This document shows positions 17,074-25,276 of a stretch of 64,000 bases of DNA, piece by piece. Position 1 is the first letter of the stretch. Every line of letters begins with the position of its first letter. Source of the DNA: Haloprofundus salinisoli (lineage in GTDB: Archaea > Halobacteriota > Halobacteria > Halobacteriales > Haloferacaceae); assembly GCF_020097815.1 (NCBI RefSeq), contig NZ_CP083663.1:2356001-2420000 (forward strand), given 5' to 3'. The notes below the pieces were generated by a model. The model was not told where the DNA came from. It ran no database searches and saw only the letters and a list, made by a program, of their open reading frames with translations. Made by a program: the position numbers and the translations under genes.

Positions 17074-17628
17074 TTACAACCGCCGCCCCGAGTCGAATCG
17101 GTCGTCGGAGAGATACACGTCGCCGTCTCGGCACTCGACCTCGATCAGGTCGAGCGACTGACCGCGACACGGACCCCGCGTGCAGAACCCGTCGCCGCGG
17201 ACGAACCGCGCCCCGTGTTCGTGACAGACGATGTGGTCGTTGGTCGTCCGCGCGCCGAACCCGGGGTCGAGCCGGACGTGCGGTTTGTGCGGACAGGAGT
17301 TGCGCCACGCGTATACCTCGTCGCCGCTGCGTTCGAGTATCCCCTCGGTCCCGCGCTCTCCGTTGAGAGCCTCGAACCGAACCGTCCCTCTCGCGGGCAC
17401 GTCGTCGACAGCGACGAGTCGATGCGAATCGCTCGGCGAGTCGGCTTTCGCGGGCGACGGGTCGGGCTCTTTGGTTTCGTTGGTTTCGTTAGCCCCGTCG
17501 ACGGTCGCGTCGTCGACACTGAATCGAAACGTCGCGTCGTCGACCTCGACCGACCCTTCGGCGTCGTAGACTCGGACCGTCTCCTCTTCGTCGTCGGTCT
17601 CGACGGTGACCCGGATTGAGTCGTCCAT
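17074..17628 (-). CDS. Rieske [2Fe-2S] domain protein
   Basis: A 184-residue protein with an acidic, low-complexity N-terminus (residues 1-75) and a C-terminal Rieske domain. The cluster ligands are in SCPHKPHVRLD and VCHEHGARF, matching C-x-H...C-x2-H. GFCTRGPCRGQSLDLIEVE is the last conserved part. Soluble Rieske ferredoxins of this type carry electrons or serve as subunits of dioxygenases and nitrite reductases. No partner oxygenase is adjacent, so the redox partner is unknown. The start at 17628 (MDDSIRVTV) is preferred to 17643. Confidence 0.85.
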   Translation of the reverse strand: MDDSIRVTVETDDEEETVRVYDAEGSVEVDDATFRFSVDDATVDGANETNETKEPDPSPAKADSPSDSHRLVAVDDVPARGTVRFEALNGERGTEGILERSGDEVYAWRNSCPHKPHVRLDPGFGARTTNDHIVCHEHGARFVRGDGFCTRGPCRGQSLDLIEVECRDGDVYLSDDRFDSGRRL

Positions 17629-17777
17629 GTAGTGAGTGTACACGGGCGCGAGCGACGATAGCTTGTCGGCGGCGCACGTCTCGTCTCCGTGACGAGTTCG
17701 GCGCGGGAAGACCCGACGGTGTCGCGGGACGTTCCGGAATGAGCAGAGTCATTGCTCCGACGCTGCTCTTCGACGCC

Positions 17778-18767
17778 ATGTCGTCCGAACCAGGTTACGA
17801 CGTCGGAATCGTCGGGTGTGGGGTCATCGGGAACCGGCTCGCCGAGTCGTTCGCCGCTCACGAGCGGACGAACGTCTGGGGAGCCTGCGACCTCGTCGAG
17901 TCCAAAGTCGAGGCGTTCGCCGACGAGTACGACTGCGCCCCGTTCACCGACTATCGGGAACTGGTAGGGGCCGACGCGGTGGACGTCGTCTACGTCGGCA
18001 TCCCGCCGACCGGCCACCTCGAAGTCACGCAGTTCGCGTTCGAACACGAGAAAGACATCATCTGCGAGAAACCCATCGCCGAGAGCGCCGAGCAGGGAGA
18101 GAAGATGGTCGAACTCGAACTGTCGTCCGAGCAGACGACGGCCGTCAACCTTCCGTTTCGGTACACACCTGGGTTCGTCGAGATGCGAGAGCGAGTCAGC
18201 GACGGCGACGTCGGCCGCCCGAAGCGGATCTCGCTCGACTTCAGGTTCCCCCAGTGGCCCCGCGAGTGGCAGGACGTCGAGTGGCTGAAGAGCAGAGAAC
18301 AGGGCGGTCCGCTCCGCGAGGTCGGCACGCACTTTCTCTTCGGCGTCCAGGAGATTTTCGGCCCCGTCGAGCGACTCAGCGCCGAGGTCACGTACACCGG
18401 CCCCGAGACGTACGAGGAGTCTATCGTCGGCTACTTCGAGGTCGGCGGCGTCCACGGAACGCTCGATCTGCTCTGCAACCACGAGCAGTCCGAGGAGAAC
18501 TCGATTACGGTCGTCGGGTCGGAGTCGTCGCTCACGCTGACCGAGTGGTACAGACTCGTCGAGAACCGCGGCGCGAGCGAGGAGAGCGGGACGACACTCA
18601 ACGAGATGCGCGAGCAGACGACGCTGACGCTCGTCGACGAGTTCGTCACCAGCCTCGACGGCGGCGATGGCGACCTGGTCTCCTTCGAGGAAGCGCATCG
18701 GGTACAGCGGGTCGTCGACGCGGTCTTCGACTCGGAGGGAACGATGCGAGAACTCGGCGACGACTGA
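17778..18767 (+). CDS. Gfo/Idh/MocA family oxidoreductase
   Basis: A 329-residue NAD(P)-dependent oxidoreductase. The Rossmann motif VGIVGCGVIGNRLAESF is near the start, the catalytic EKP motif is in IICEKPIAES, and the second domain has GGPLREVGTHFLFG. The family oxidises or reduces sugar hydroxyls (inositol, glucose, UDP-sugars and others). The substrate is unknown. I chose the ATG at 17778 (MSSEPGYDVGIV); the ATG at 17739 (MSRVIAPTL) is a possible longer start. It diverges from the Rieske gene. Confidence 0.85.
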   Translation: MSSEPGYDVGIVGCGVIGNRLAESFAAHERTNVWGACDLVESKVEAFADEYDCAPFTDYRELVGADAVDVVYVGIPPTGHLEVTQFAFEHEKDIICEKPIAESAEQGEKMVELELSSEQTTAVNLPFRYTPGFVEMRERVSDGDVGRPKRISLDFRFPQWPREWQDVEWLKSREQGGPLREVGTHFLFGVQEIFGPVERLSAEVTYTGPETYEESIVGYFEVGGVHGTLDLLCNHEQSEENSITVVGSESSLTLTEWYRLVENRGASEESGTTLNEMREQTTLTLVDEFVTSLDGGDGDLVSFEEAHRVQRVVDAVFDSEGTMRELGDD

Positions 18768-18817
18768 GTCCGCGAGTACGGAACAGCTATGTCGTGTTGC
18801 TTCGGACTCGTGGACGT

Positions 18818-19033
18818 GTGAACCGCGACCGCTTCGTCCAACTCTCGTTTCTGGCGTTCGGCCTCATCCTCGTCAGTTTCGTCGTCATGGGGACGAGCAG
18901 AATCTTCCTCCCCTACGACGTCGCGCGGTTGCTCGCCGCGCCGACGTTCTTCGCGGCATTCGGCCTCGTCGGCTACCTGTTCGTCCGCGCGACGCTCTCG
19001 TTTCTCGGGGTCGTCCCCATCGAGGAGACGTAA
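18818..19033 (+). CDS. Small membrane protein, 71 residues
   Basis: A short gene with a GTG start (VNRDRFVQLS). Two hydrophobic helices (FLAFGLILVSFVVM and PTFFAAFGLVGYLFVRATL) predict a hairpin membrane protein with a polar loop (GTSRIFLPYDVAR). I do not recognise the family and assign no function. It begins 50 bases after the oxidoreductase and may be in its transcript. Confidence 0.6.
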   Translation: MNRDRFVQLSFLAFGLILVSFVVMGTSRIFLPYDVARLLAAPTFFAAFGLVGYLFVRATLSFLGVVPIEET

Positions 19034-19235
19034 CGACGGGAGCGAAGGCGTTTATCGGGGCAGACAGGCGGCGAAGCTACCGGCACGCGGAGGACCGCCG
19101 CACACCCGCCTCGTTCTCCGCGCGTCGCGTCGTCAGGGCACGGCCGGGAGTGGTCGCGTCCTCTCGGATAAACGTTCGTGAGAGCTGCTCTCTCGCTATC
19201 GGAACGTCTTTTCCCGCCGCCGTCAAAGCGCGCCC

Positions 19236-20573
19236 ATGCAAGTCAAGCGAATCGCGGATCTCGGCCCCGGCGAGCGCGACGCGCTGTTCGAGCGCGACGC
19301 GGGCGTCGACGCCGTCCGCAACGACGTCCGCGACATCGTCGACCGCGTCCGCGAGGAGGGCGACGTGGCGCTCCGGGAGTTCTCCCGCGAGTTCGACGGC
19401 GTCGAAGTCGGCAACGTCGACGTGACGGACCTCGCCGAACGGGCGTACGACGACATCGACGAGGGGATGCGCGAGGCCATCGAGACAGCCGCCGAGAACG
19501 TCCGCGAGTTCCACGAACGGCAGCTCCCCGAGGACTGGCGCGACGACTTCTCGGGTCACGTGAGCGAAGCGAACGTGACTGCGGAAGTGCGAAGCTCTTC
19601 CGGCAGCCGGGAACTCGGTCGTCGGTTCCGGCCGCTCGAACGCGTCGGCGTCTACGTCCCCGGCGGCGCGGCCGCCTACCCGTCGAGCGCGCTGATGGGC
19701 GTCATCCCCGCGAAAGTCGCCGGCGTCGAGCACGTCGCCGTCGCCACGCCACCCGCCGACGAGATCAACCCGGTGACGCTCGCGGCGATTCACGCCGCCG
19801 GAGCGGACGTGGTGTACGCCGCCGGCGGTGCGCAGGCGATTTCGGCGCTCGCCTACGGCACGGAGACTGTCAACGCGGTCCAGAAGGTCGTCGGCCCCGG
19901 CAACAAGTGGGTGACGGCGGCGAAAGCCGAGGTCCGCGGTGACGTCGAGATCGACTTCCTCGCCGGGCCGAGCGAGATTCTGGTCGTCGCCGACGAGACG
20001 GCCACTCCCGAGTTCGTCGCTGCCGACCTCTTAGCGCAGGCCGAACACGACCCCGAAGCCTCCGTCGTCGCCGTGACCGACGACGGGGAGACGGCCGAGG
20101 CCGTCGCCGAGGCGGTCGAGGCGGGAATCGACGAGCGCGAGCGCAGCGACGTGATTTCGGCGGCGCTCGACAACGACGCCAGCGGCGTCCTGCTCGCGCG
20201 GTCGATGCCGGAGGCCGTCCTCTTCGCCGAGGAGTACGCCGCCGAACACCTCTCGATTCAGGCGCGCGACGACGAGGAACTGCTCGACCGCATCACCAAC
20301 GCCGGGAGCGTCTTCCTCGGTCCGTACACCCCCGTCGCCGCGGGCGACTACGCCTCGGGGACGAACCACGTGCTGCCGACGAGCGGCGGCGCGAAACTCT
20401 ACGGCGGGCTCTCGGTCGACACGTTCCTCCGCTCGACGACGGTCCAACGTCTCGACGAGGACGGCTTGAACGCGCTCTCGGAGACGGTCACGACGCTCGC
20501 GGAGGCCGAGGGGTTAGAGGCCCACGCCGAGAGCGTGCGCGTTCGACTCGACGGCGACGAGACCGGCGAATAG
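19236..20573 (+). CDS. hisD: Histidinol dehydrogenase
   Basis: A 445-residue enzyme of the last steps of histidine biosynthesis, oxidising L-histidinol to histidine with two NAD. Conserved regions are [51 protein letters not shown] and [13 protein letters not shown], with the zinc and substrate residues in HLSIQ. There is an unusual extra segment at residues 106-124 ([19 protein letters not shown]) just before the conserved [14 protein letters not shown]. This is encoded by palindromic DNA (see findings). Other his genes are not adjacent, which is common in haloarchaea. Confidence 0.95.
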   Translation: MQVKRIADLGPGERDALFERDAGVDAVRNDVRDIVDRVREEGDVALREFSREFDGVEVGNVDVTDLAERAYDDIDEGMREAIETAAENVREFHERQLPEDWRDDFSGHVSEANVTAEVRSSSGSRELGRRFRPLERVGVYVPGGAAAYPSSALMGVIPAKVAGVEHVAVATPPADEINPVTLAAIHAAGADVVYAAGGAQAISALAYGTETVNAVQKVVGPGNKWVTAAKAEVRGDVEIDFLAGPSEILVVADETATPEFVAADLLAQAEHDPEASVVAVTDDGETAEAVAEAVEAGIDERERSDVISAALDNDASGVLLARSMPEAVLFAEEYAAEHLSIQARDDEELLDRITNAGSVFLGPYTPVAAGDYASGTNHVLPTSGGAKLYGGLSVDTFLRSTTVQRLDEDGLNALSETVTTLAEAEGLEAHAESVRVRLDGDETGE

Positions 20574-20735
20574 CGGAGTTTCGGGGACGCCGTTCGAGAA
20601 TTCTGCAAATCTGGTAATTTGTGGAAATTGTACAATTTTCAGAATGTGGCAGCCGTGTCATTCCCGTTTCGGCGGCGGCGCTCGGCCCCGTGAACCAGCG
20701 TCACAGTTAACAGCCTCCGGACGATACGCTCAGTC

Positions 20736-21101
20736 ATGAGTACCGAATCCGTCGACGGCGACGCTGAGACGCCGGTGAAGGTGACAGAGAACGCGGCGTC
20801 GGAGGCGCTGTCGCTCTTGGAGCGAGAGGGAATGGACACCGACGTAGCGGGGCTTCGCCTGTTCGTCCAGCAGGGCGGCTGCGCGGGGCTTTCCTACGGC
20901 ATGCGCTTCGACAACGAACCCGAGTCCGACGACGCGGTGACCGAACACCACGGACTTCGCATCTTCGTCGACCCGGCGAGTGGCCGCTACATCGGCGGGA
21001 GCGTCCTCGACTACGAGGGCGGCTTACAGGCTGCGGGGTTCCACGTCGAGAACCCGAACGTCGTCTCCGAGTGCGGCTGCGGTGAGAGCTTCCGCACGTA
21101 G
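20736..21101 (+). CDS. A-type iron-sulfur carrier (HesB/IscA/ErpA family)
   Basis: A 121-residue protein with the three cluster cysteines in QGGCAGLSYGM and SECGCGESF. The family carries an Fe-S cluster or iron to target proteins. The short N-terminal extension is acidic, as usual in halophiles. It is followed 37 bases later by a zinc-ribbon protein on the same strand. The family name (IscA or ErpA) cannot be settled by eye. Confidence 0.92.
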   Translation: MSTESVDGDAETPVKVTENAASEALSLLEREGMDTDVAGLRLFVQQGGCAGLSYGMRFDNEPESDDAVTEHHGLRIFVDPASGRYIGGSVLDYEGGLQAAGFHVENPNVVSECGCGESFRT

Positions 21102-21137
21102 AAACGTAGTTAACTCCCGTCACCCGAACTCGAACAC

Positions 21138-21383
21138 ATGGAACTGGAAGTCGCCACGACATCCGCAGACGACACCGTCTACGTCGACCGCAGTGAGGGG
21201 ACCCGCGGGTCGAAAGCGCCGTTTTACACCGCGTACGTCTCCGAATCGCGCGACATCCGCTGGGGCTATTTCTGCGGTAACTGCGAGACGTTCGACAACG
21301 CGATGGACACGATGGGCCGCATCGAGTGCAACGCCTGCGGCAACATCAAGAAACCCGACGAGTGGGACGCCGCCCACGAGTGA
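21138..21383 (+). CDS. Small zinc-ribbon protein, DUF5816-like
   Basis: An 81-residue haloarchaeal protein with two knuckles, YFCGNCETFDN and IECNACGNIKK (CxxC...CxxC), expected to bind one zinc. It resembles the haloarchaeal DUF5816 family, named from memory. Its role is unknown. It follows the Fe-S carrier closely and could be co-transcribed. Confidence 0.75.
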   Translation: MELEVATTSADDTVYVDRSEGTRGSKAPFYTAYVSESRDIRWGYFCGNCETFDNAMDTMGRIECNACGNIKKPDEWDAAHE

Positions 21384-21475
21384 ATTGACGGACGAAAACG
21401 GACCGTCGTCCGGTTTCGGCTGTTTCGCTTGACGTGGTTCGACGTTCGTGACTGTTCCCGCAGTCTGTGACAAAG

Positions 21476-21480
21476 TTTAT
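21476..21480 (+). promoter_or_regulatory. TATA-like box before the 21508 gene
   Basis: TTTAT sits 28-32 bases before the ATG at 21508 and predicts a leaderless transcript. Confidence 0.45.
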
Positions 21481-21507
21481 CACACGAGGGAGAGTACGTT
21501 CGCTTAC

Positions 21508-21849
21508 ATGGCCCCTGTTACCATGCCACCAGTCGAGGAGGCCAAGAGTATTTTCACCCGCCTCGGCTACACCGTATCCGGAGAGGGGACGGACCTACGG
21601 GCCGAACGAAAGTGGCGTACCGTACAAGTGACGGCTGTCGCAGACGACGATACAATCGGTCACGCGCTCGCCGACGGCGGACGCGACGACGGTCCACCGC
21701 TCCGCTGCTTCGTCACCTGGGACGAACACGCCGACTCGCTCTGTCGGCGACTCGAACGCGCCGCTCGGACCTACGAATGGGCGGTAATCAGCGTCGGAGA
21801 CGCCAACGACTATCGGGTCATCCGCGAAGACGTCGCGGCCGTCGCCTGA
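21508..21849 (+). CDS. Small conserved haloarchaeal protein, DUF7116-like
   Basis: A 113-residue acidic protein beginning MAPVTMPPVEEAKSIFTRLGY. It alternates helix and strand and has no membrane segment or metal motif. I recall the family only as a haloarchaeal conserved domain (DUF7116-like) with no known role. The start at 21508 agrees with the TATA position; 21523 is an alternative. Confidence 0.7.
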   Translation: MAPVTMPPVEEAKSIFTRLGYTVSGEGTDLRAERKWRTVQVTAVADDDTIGHALADGGRDDGPPLRCFVTWDEHADSLCRRLERAARTYEWAVISVGDANDYRVIREDVAAVA

Positions 21850-21863
21850 GAGTCCGGAGTCGC

Positions 21864-21870
21864 TTATTTA
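21864..21870 (+). promoter_or_regulatory. TATA-like box of the mscS-like gene
   Basis: TTATTTA is centred 28 bases before the ATG at 21895, predicting a leaderless transcript. Confidence 0.5.
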
Positions 21871-21894
21871 TCAGTCCGGAGGGTAGTTTCGGGT

Positions 21895-22443
21895 ATGGGG
21901 TCACCCATCTTACAGACGGGCATCGTCGAAGAGGCGTTGGAGCGGTTTCTCGGCCAGTTGGTCGACGCGATTCCGGTGTTACTCGTCGGCCTCGTGTTTC
22001 TGGTACTCGCCGCCACCGTCGTCAAGGTCGTCCTCTTCGTGGTGAAAGCGGTGTTGGCGCGGGCGCTACCGGGCGAGTCGCCCGTCTACCGACAGTTCAT
22101 CGTGACCATCGTCTCGGTGTTTCTCTGGTTCGGCGTCGCGCTGTCGTTTCTCTCGATCGTCGGCCTCGAAGGTATCGCGACGTCGCTCGGCACCGCCGCG
22201 GGCTTCGTCGCGCTCGGCGTCTCCTACGCCACCTCGGGGATGATAGCCGACGCGGTGGCCGGCGTCTACCTCCTCCGTGACCCCGACTTCAACCCCGGCG
22301 ACCGGGTCACCACCGGCGACGTCACCGGCGAGGTAGTGAGCATCGAACTCCGCAAAACCCGACTGCGCGTCGAGGACGACACCGTGGTCCAGGGCAACGC
22401 CGAGATCGAAAACCGGTGGACGAAACTCGACGACTACGCCTAA
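21895..22443 (+). CDS. Small MscS-family mechanosensitive channel
   Basis: A 182-residue membrane protein. Three transmembrane helices run from residue 20 to about 120, ending with the pore-lining TM3-like segment AAGFVALGVSYATSGMIADAVAGVYLL. The MscS beta domain follows (FNPGDRVTTGDVTGEVVSIELRKTRLR) with NAEIENRWTKLDDYA at the end. It opens under membrane tension to release solutes on hypo-osmotic shock, which fits a halophile. It lacks the C-terminal cage domain of E. coli MscS, so it is a minimal form. Confidence 0.9.
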   Translation: MGSPILQTGIVEEALERFLGQLVDAIPVLLVGLVFLVLAATVVKVVLFVVKAVLARALPGESPVYRQFIVTIVSVFLWFGVALSFLSIVGLEGIATSLGTAAGFVALGVSYATSGMIADAVAGVYLLRDPDFNPGDRVTTGDVTGEVVSIELRKTRLRVEDDTVVQGNAEIENRWTKLDDYA

Positions 22444-22514
22444 GACGGGGACGCCCCGGCACCGTTCGATGTTCGACTCACCGACGGCGTCGGCGGTTCT
22501 GCGGTCCGTACATC

Positions 22515-22518
22515 TTAT
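22515..22518 (+). promoter_or_regulatory. TATA-like box before the 22543 gene
   Basis: The TTAT core lies 25-28 bases before the ATG at 22543. Confidence 0.4.
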
Positions 22519-22542
22519 CTATTCCGGCGCGTAACCACCGGT

Positions 22543-23493
22543 ATGTTCGTCGGGCACGCGGTGTTCGCGTTCGCGCTCGTCGCCGGTGCGGCGGTGATTC
22601 GCGGCGTCGACTCGACGCGCGCGTTCTCGCTGGGGGCGGTCGCTGCGGCGTTCGCCGCCGCCCCCGACGTCGACATCGCGTACGCCTTCGTCGGCGTCGT
22701 CGGCGCGGAGGCAACGAGCGCGCTGTCGGTCGCCTCGCAGTTCTGGCAGACCGGTAACCTCGTCCACCGAACGATGACGCACTCGGTGGCCGTCGCGCCC
22801 GTCGTCGCCGTCGCGGCGGCGCTGTGGCTCAGAGGACGGCGCCTCCACAGATGGCGCGAACTCGTCGCCGCGAGCGGGTTGCTCGCGGCCGTCGTCGCCG
22901 TCGCTGCCGTGGTCTCCGGCGGTCTCGGGGTGTTCGTGATGCTGCTGTTCGCCGCCGTCGCCGTCGGCATCACCGAGGGGACCGAGCGCTGGACCGACCT
23001 CGGCCCGCGAGCGACGTTCTCGGCGGCGCTCGTCGGACTGGTCTCGCACCCGTTCGGCGACCTGTTCACCGGGTCACCCCCGGCGATGTTCTACCCGTTC
23101 GACGCGACGGTGTTCACCGACCGGCTCTCGTTCAGCGTCGACCCGACGCTGAACCTGCTGGGCGCGTTCGGTCTCGAACTGCTCGTCATCTGGTCGGGAC
23201 TGCTCGTCGCGCTCCACCTCTCGGGCTACTCGCTCCGGGACGCCGTCGACGGCCGCGCGGCGCTCGGCGCGGCGTACGCGGTGAGCGTCCTCCTCATCCC
23301 CGCGCCGACGCTCGAACTCTCGTATCCGTTCGTCTTCAGCGTGCTCGCCGTCGGCGTCGTCGGCGCGGCCCCGCGCGTCCGAATCCGGAGTCGACGGGTC
23401 GAGTTACCCGATAGACTCGCCGCGCTCTGCACCGGTCTCGCGGCGATCAGCATCGCCGGATTCGCGTACACGGTCGCGTATCTGGTCGCGTAG
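22543..23493 (+). CDS. YdjM-type integral membrane metal-dependent hydrolase
   Basis: A 316-residue membrane protein with about eight hydrophobic helices. The family motifs are GHAVFAFAL at the start, PDVDIAYAF, VHRTMTHSVAVAP and SHPFGDLFTGSPP, whose His and Asp residues could bind a metal at the membrane face. The YdjM/DUF457 family is annotated as metal-dependent hydrolases acting on lipids or phospholipids, mostly from motif analysis. The true substrate is not known. Confidence 0.82.
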   Translation: MFVGHAVFAFALVAGAAVIRGVDSTRAFSLGAVAAAFAAAPDVDIAYAFVGVVGAEATSALSVASQFWQTGNLVHRTMTHSVAVAPVVAVAAALWLRGRRLHRWRELVAASGLLAAVVAVAAVVSGGLGVFVMLLFAAVAVGITEGTERWTDLGPRATFSAALVGLVSHPFGDLFTGSPPAMFYPFDATVFTDRLSFSVDPTLNLLGAFGLELLVIWSGLLVALHLSGYSLRDAVDGRAALGAAYAVSVLLIPAPTLELSYPFVFSVLAVGVVGAAPRVRIRSRRVELPDRLAALCTGLAAISIAGFAYTVAYLVA

Positions 23494-23579
23494 CCGCGGT
23501 CGAGTCGTCCCTTCGGTAGTCGTCGCGCGCGACCGTCTTAGTGGGAAACCTTTTGCTCGAAACGCGACGATAGGAGGGC

Positions 23580-24227
23580 ATGGACCGGTCGGGACTGAGC
23601 GACATCGTCGAGAACGAACGGACGAACGCCGCCGTCGGATGGTTCTTCGTCGTCGTCTTCTGCGTCGCCGGCGTCGGGGAACTGCTGACCGGCGAACTCG
23701 TGCAGGCGGGGTTCGTCCTCGGAACCGCCGCGCTGGCGGTCGTTCCGGCCGTCGCCTACCGGAACCCACGGGCGATGCTCCCGTGGGAGGTGTTGGCGCT
23801 TGCGGTGTTGCCGGTGCTTGGACAGGCGTTCGTCGGCGGCCAGACCATCGACGGGGTGACGCTCAGCGGGCGCGTCGTCCGATACTTCGCCGTCGCCGCC
23901 GTCGCGCTCGTCGTCGCCGTCGAACTCGACGTGTTCACGTCCGTCCGGATGAACTACTCGTTCGCCGTGTTGTTCGTCACCGTCACGACGATGGCCGCCG
24001 CCGGCGTGTGGGCCGTCGTCCAGTGGCTCTCGGATCTCTATCTCGGTACCGAGTTCCTGCTGGACGGCCGTCCGGACGACATCATCCACACCGCGATGAT
24101 GTGGGACTTCGTCGCCGCGACGCTGGCAGGTGTCGGGGCCGGACTGCTGTTCGAGTACTACTTCCGCCGCCGCGCCCACAGCCGAGAGCGACTCCCGGCG
24201 GCTATCAGCGGGGGTGAGAGCCGATGA
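23580..24227 (+). CDS. Integral membrane protein, first of a paralogous pair
   Basis: A 215-residue protein with six or so hydrophobic helices. A conserved polar segment, RPDDIIHTAMMWDFVAATLAGVG, near the end resembles the D-x-H and W-D motif of the following gene (DDTLVDIMFNTLGG). It resembles the YjdF/DUF2238 group only weakly. No function can be assigned. Its TGA overlaps the next ATG, so the two genes are coupled. A purine-rich AGGAGGG lies immediately before the start, which is too close to be an ordinary Shine-Dalgarno site. Confidence 0.65.
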   Translation: MDRSGLSDIVENERTNAAVGWFFVVVFCVAGVGELLTGELVQAGFVLGTAALAVVPAVAYRNPRAMLPWEVLALAVLPVLGQAFVGGQTIDGVTLSGRVVRYFAVAAVALVVAVELDVFTSVRMNYSFAVLFVTVTTMAAAGVWAVVQWLSDLYLGTEFLLDGRPDDIIHTAMMWDFVAATLAGVGAGLLFEYYFRRRAHSRERLPAAISGGESR

Positions 24228-24892
24228 GAGCCCGCGAAAAACTGGGCATCAGCGAGCGCCGACAGATACAGGTGGCGCGGGCGATGCAACTCGTCCTCGT
24301 CGGCATGGTCGCCATCGGCGTCGAGCGCGGCGACTGGGGCGTCGTCGTCAACGCGGGCGTCGCCCTCGCGGTGACGTACGTCCCCGCGCTGTTGGAGCGC
24401 GACTACCACATCCCGATGGACGCCGGACTGACGCTGTGGGTGACGACGGCCGTCTTCCTGCACGCCGTCGGCAGCGGCGGGATTCCAGGCTTCGAGACCG
24501 GCTTCTACCGGCAGTTCTGGTGGTGGGATCACATGACGCACACGCTGTCGGCGTCCATCGTCGCCGCCGTCGGCTACACCGTCGCCCGCGCGTTCGACGT
24601 GCACACCGACTCGGTCAAACTCCCGCCGCGGTTCATGTTCGTGTTCATCCTCATGTTCACCGTCGCCTTCGGCGTCTTCTGGGAGGTACTGGAGTTCGCC
24701 ATCGGCGAGGTGGCGGCGATGACCGGCGGCGACCCCGTGTTGACGCAGTTCGGCCCCGACGACACGCTCGTCGACATCATGTTCAACACGCTCGGCGGCG
24801 TCGTCGTCGCCGTCTGGGGGACGGCGCATCTCTCGGACGTCGTCGGCGCGGTGGCGGGGAAGTTCGGGCGGGGGCGGGCGGAGTCGGAGTAA
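24224..24892 (+). CDS. Integral membrane protein, YjdF/DUF2238-like
   Basis: A 222-residue membrane protein with about five helices. The polar motifs RQFWWWDHMTHTLSASIVAAVGY, FGVFWEVLEFAIGEV and DDTLVDIMFNTLGG are like those of the DUF2238 (YjdF) family. His, Trp, Asp and Glu inside membrane segments suggest a catalytic or ligand-binding pocket, but no reaction is established. It is translationally coupled to the preceding paralogue through an ATGA overlap. Confidence 0.7.
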   Translation: MRAREKLGISERRQIQVARAMQLVLVGMVAIGVERGDWGVVVNAGVALAVTYVPALLERDYHIPMDAGLTLWVTTAVFLHAVGSGGIPGFETGFYRQFWWWDHMTHTLSASIVAAVGYTVARAFDVHTDSVKLPPRFMFVFILMFTVAFGVFWEVLEFAIGEVAAMTGGDPVLTQFGPDDTLVDIMFNTLGGVVVAVWGTAHLSDVVGAVAGKFGRGRAESE

Positions 24893-24988
24893 CTGACCTC
24901 TCCGACGACGCGCGCACGCCCGGTCGTTTCTCGTGACGTGTGAGCGCCGCGTGCATTTTTACTGCCAGGAGTCGTAGGCGTACCCGAA

Positions 24989-25183
24989 ATGGTGTTCAAG
25001 AAAATCACGCTCATCGGTCAGAGCGACGAGGGATTCGATTCGGCTGTCGACGACGCCGTCGACCGCGCAGAGGAGACGCTGGAGAACGTCTACTGGGTCG
25101 AAGTGGACGACCTGATGGTCGAACTCGCCCAGGAGGGGCGAGAGTATCAAGCCGAGGTCACCGTCGCGTTCCAGCTCGAATAG
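24989..25183 (+). CDS. Dodecin (flavin-storage protein)
   Basis: A 64-residue dodecin. The sequence [20 protein letters not shown] and [15 protein letters not shown] is typical, with the tryptophan at the flavin-stacking site. Twelve subunits form a hollow sphere that binds riboflavin or lumichrome and quenches light-induced damage, as characterised for the Halobacterium protein. The gene stands alone. A T-rich TATA candidate lies at 24955-24962. Confidence 0.95.
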   Translation: MVFKKITLIGQSDEGFDSAVDDAVDRAEETLENVYWVEVDDLMVELAQEGREYQAEVTVAFQLE

Positions 25184-25276
25184 TCGAGCGAACCAGCACG
25201 AACGGTCGACCGAACCGACTCGAACGGTCGACCGAACTCGGTGGCTTCTTACCGCGGCCACCCCGACGCGGAGTGA

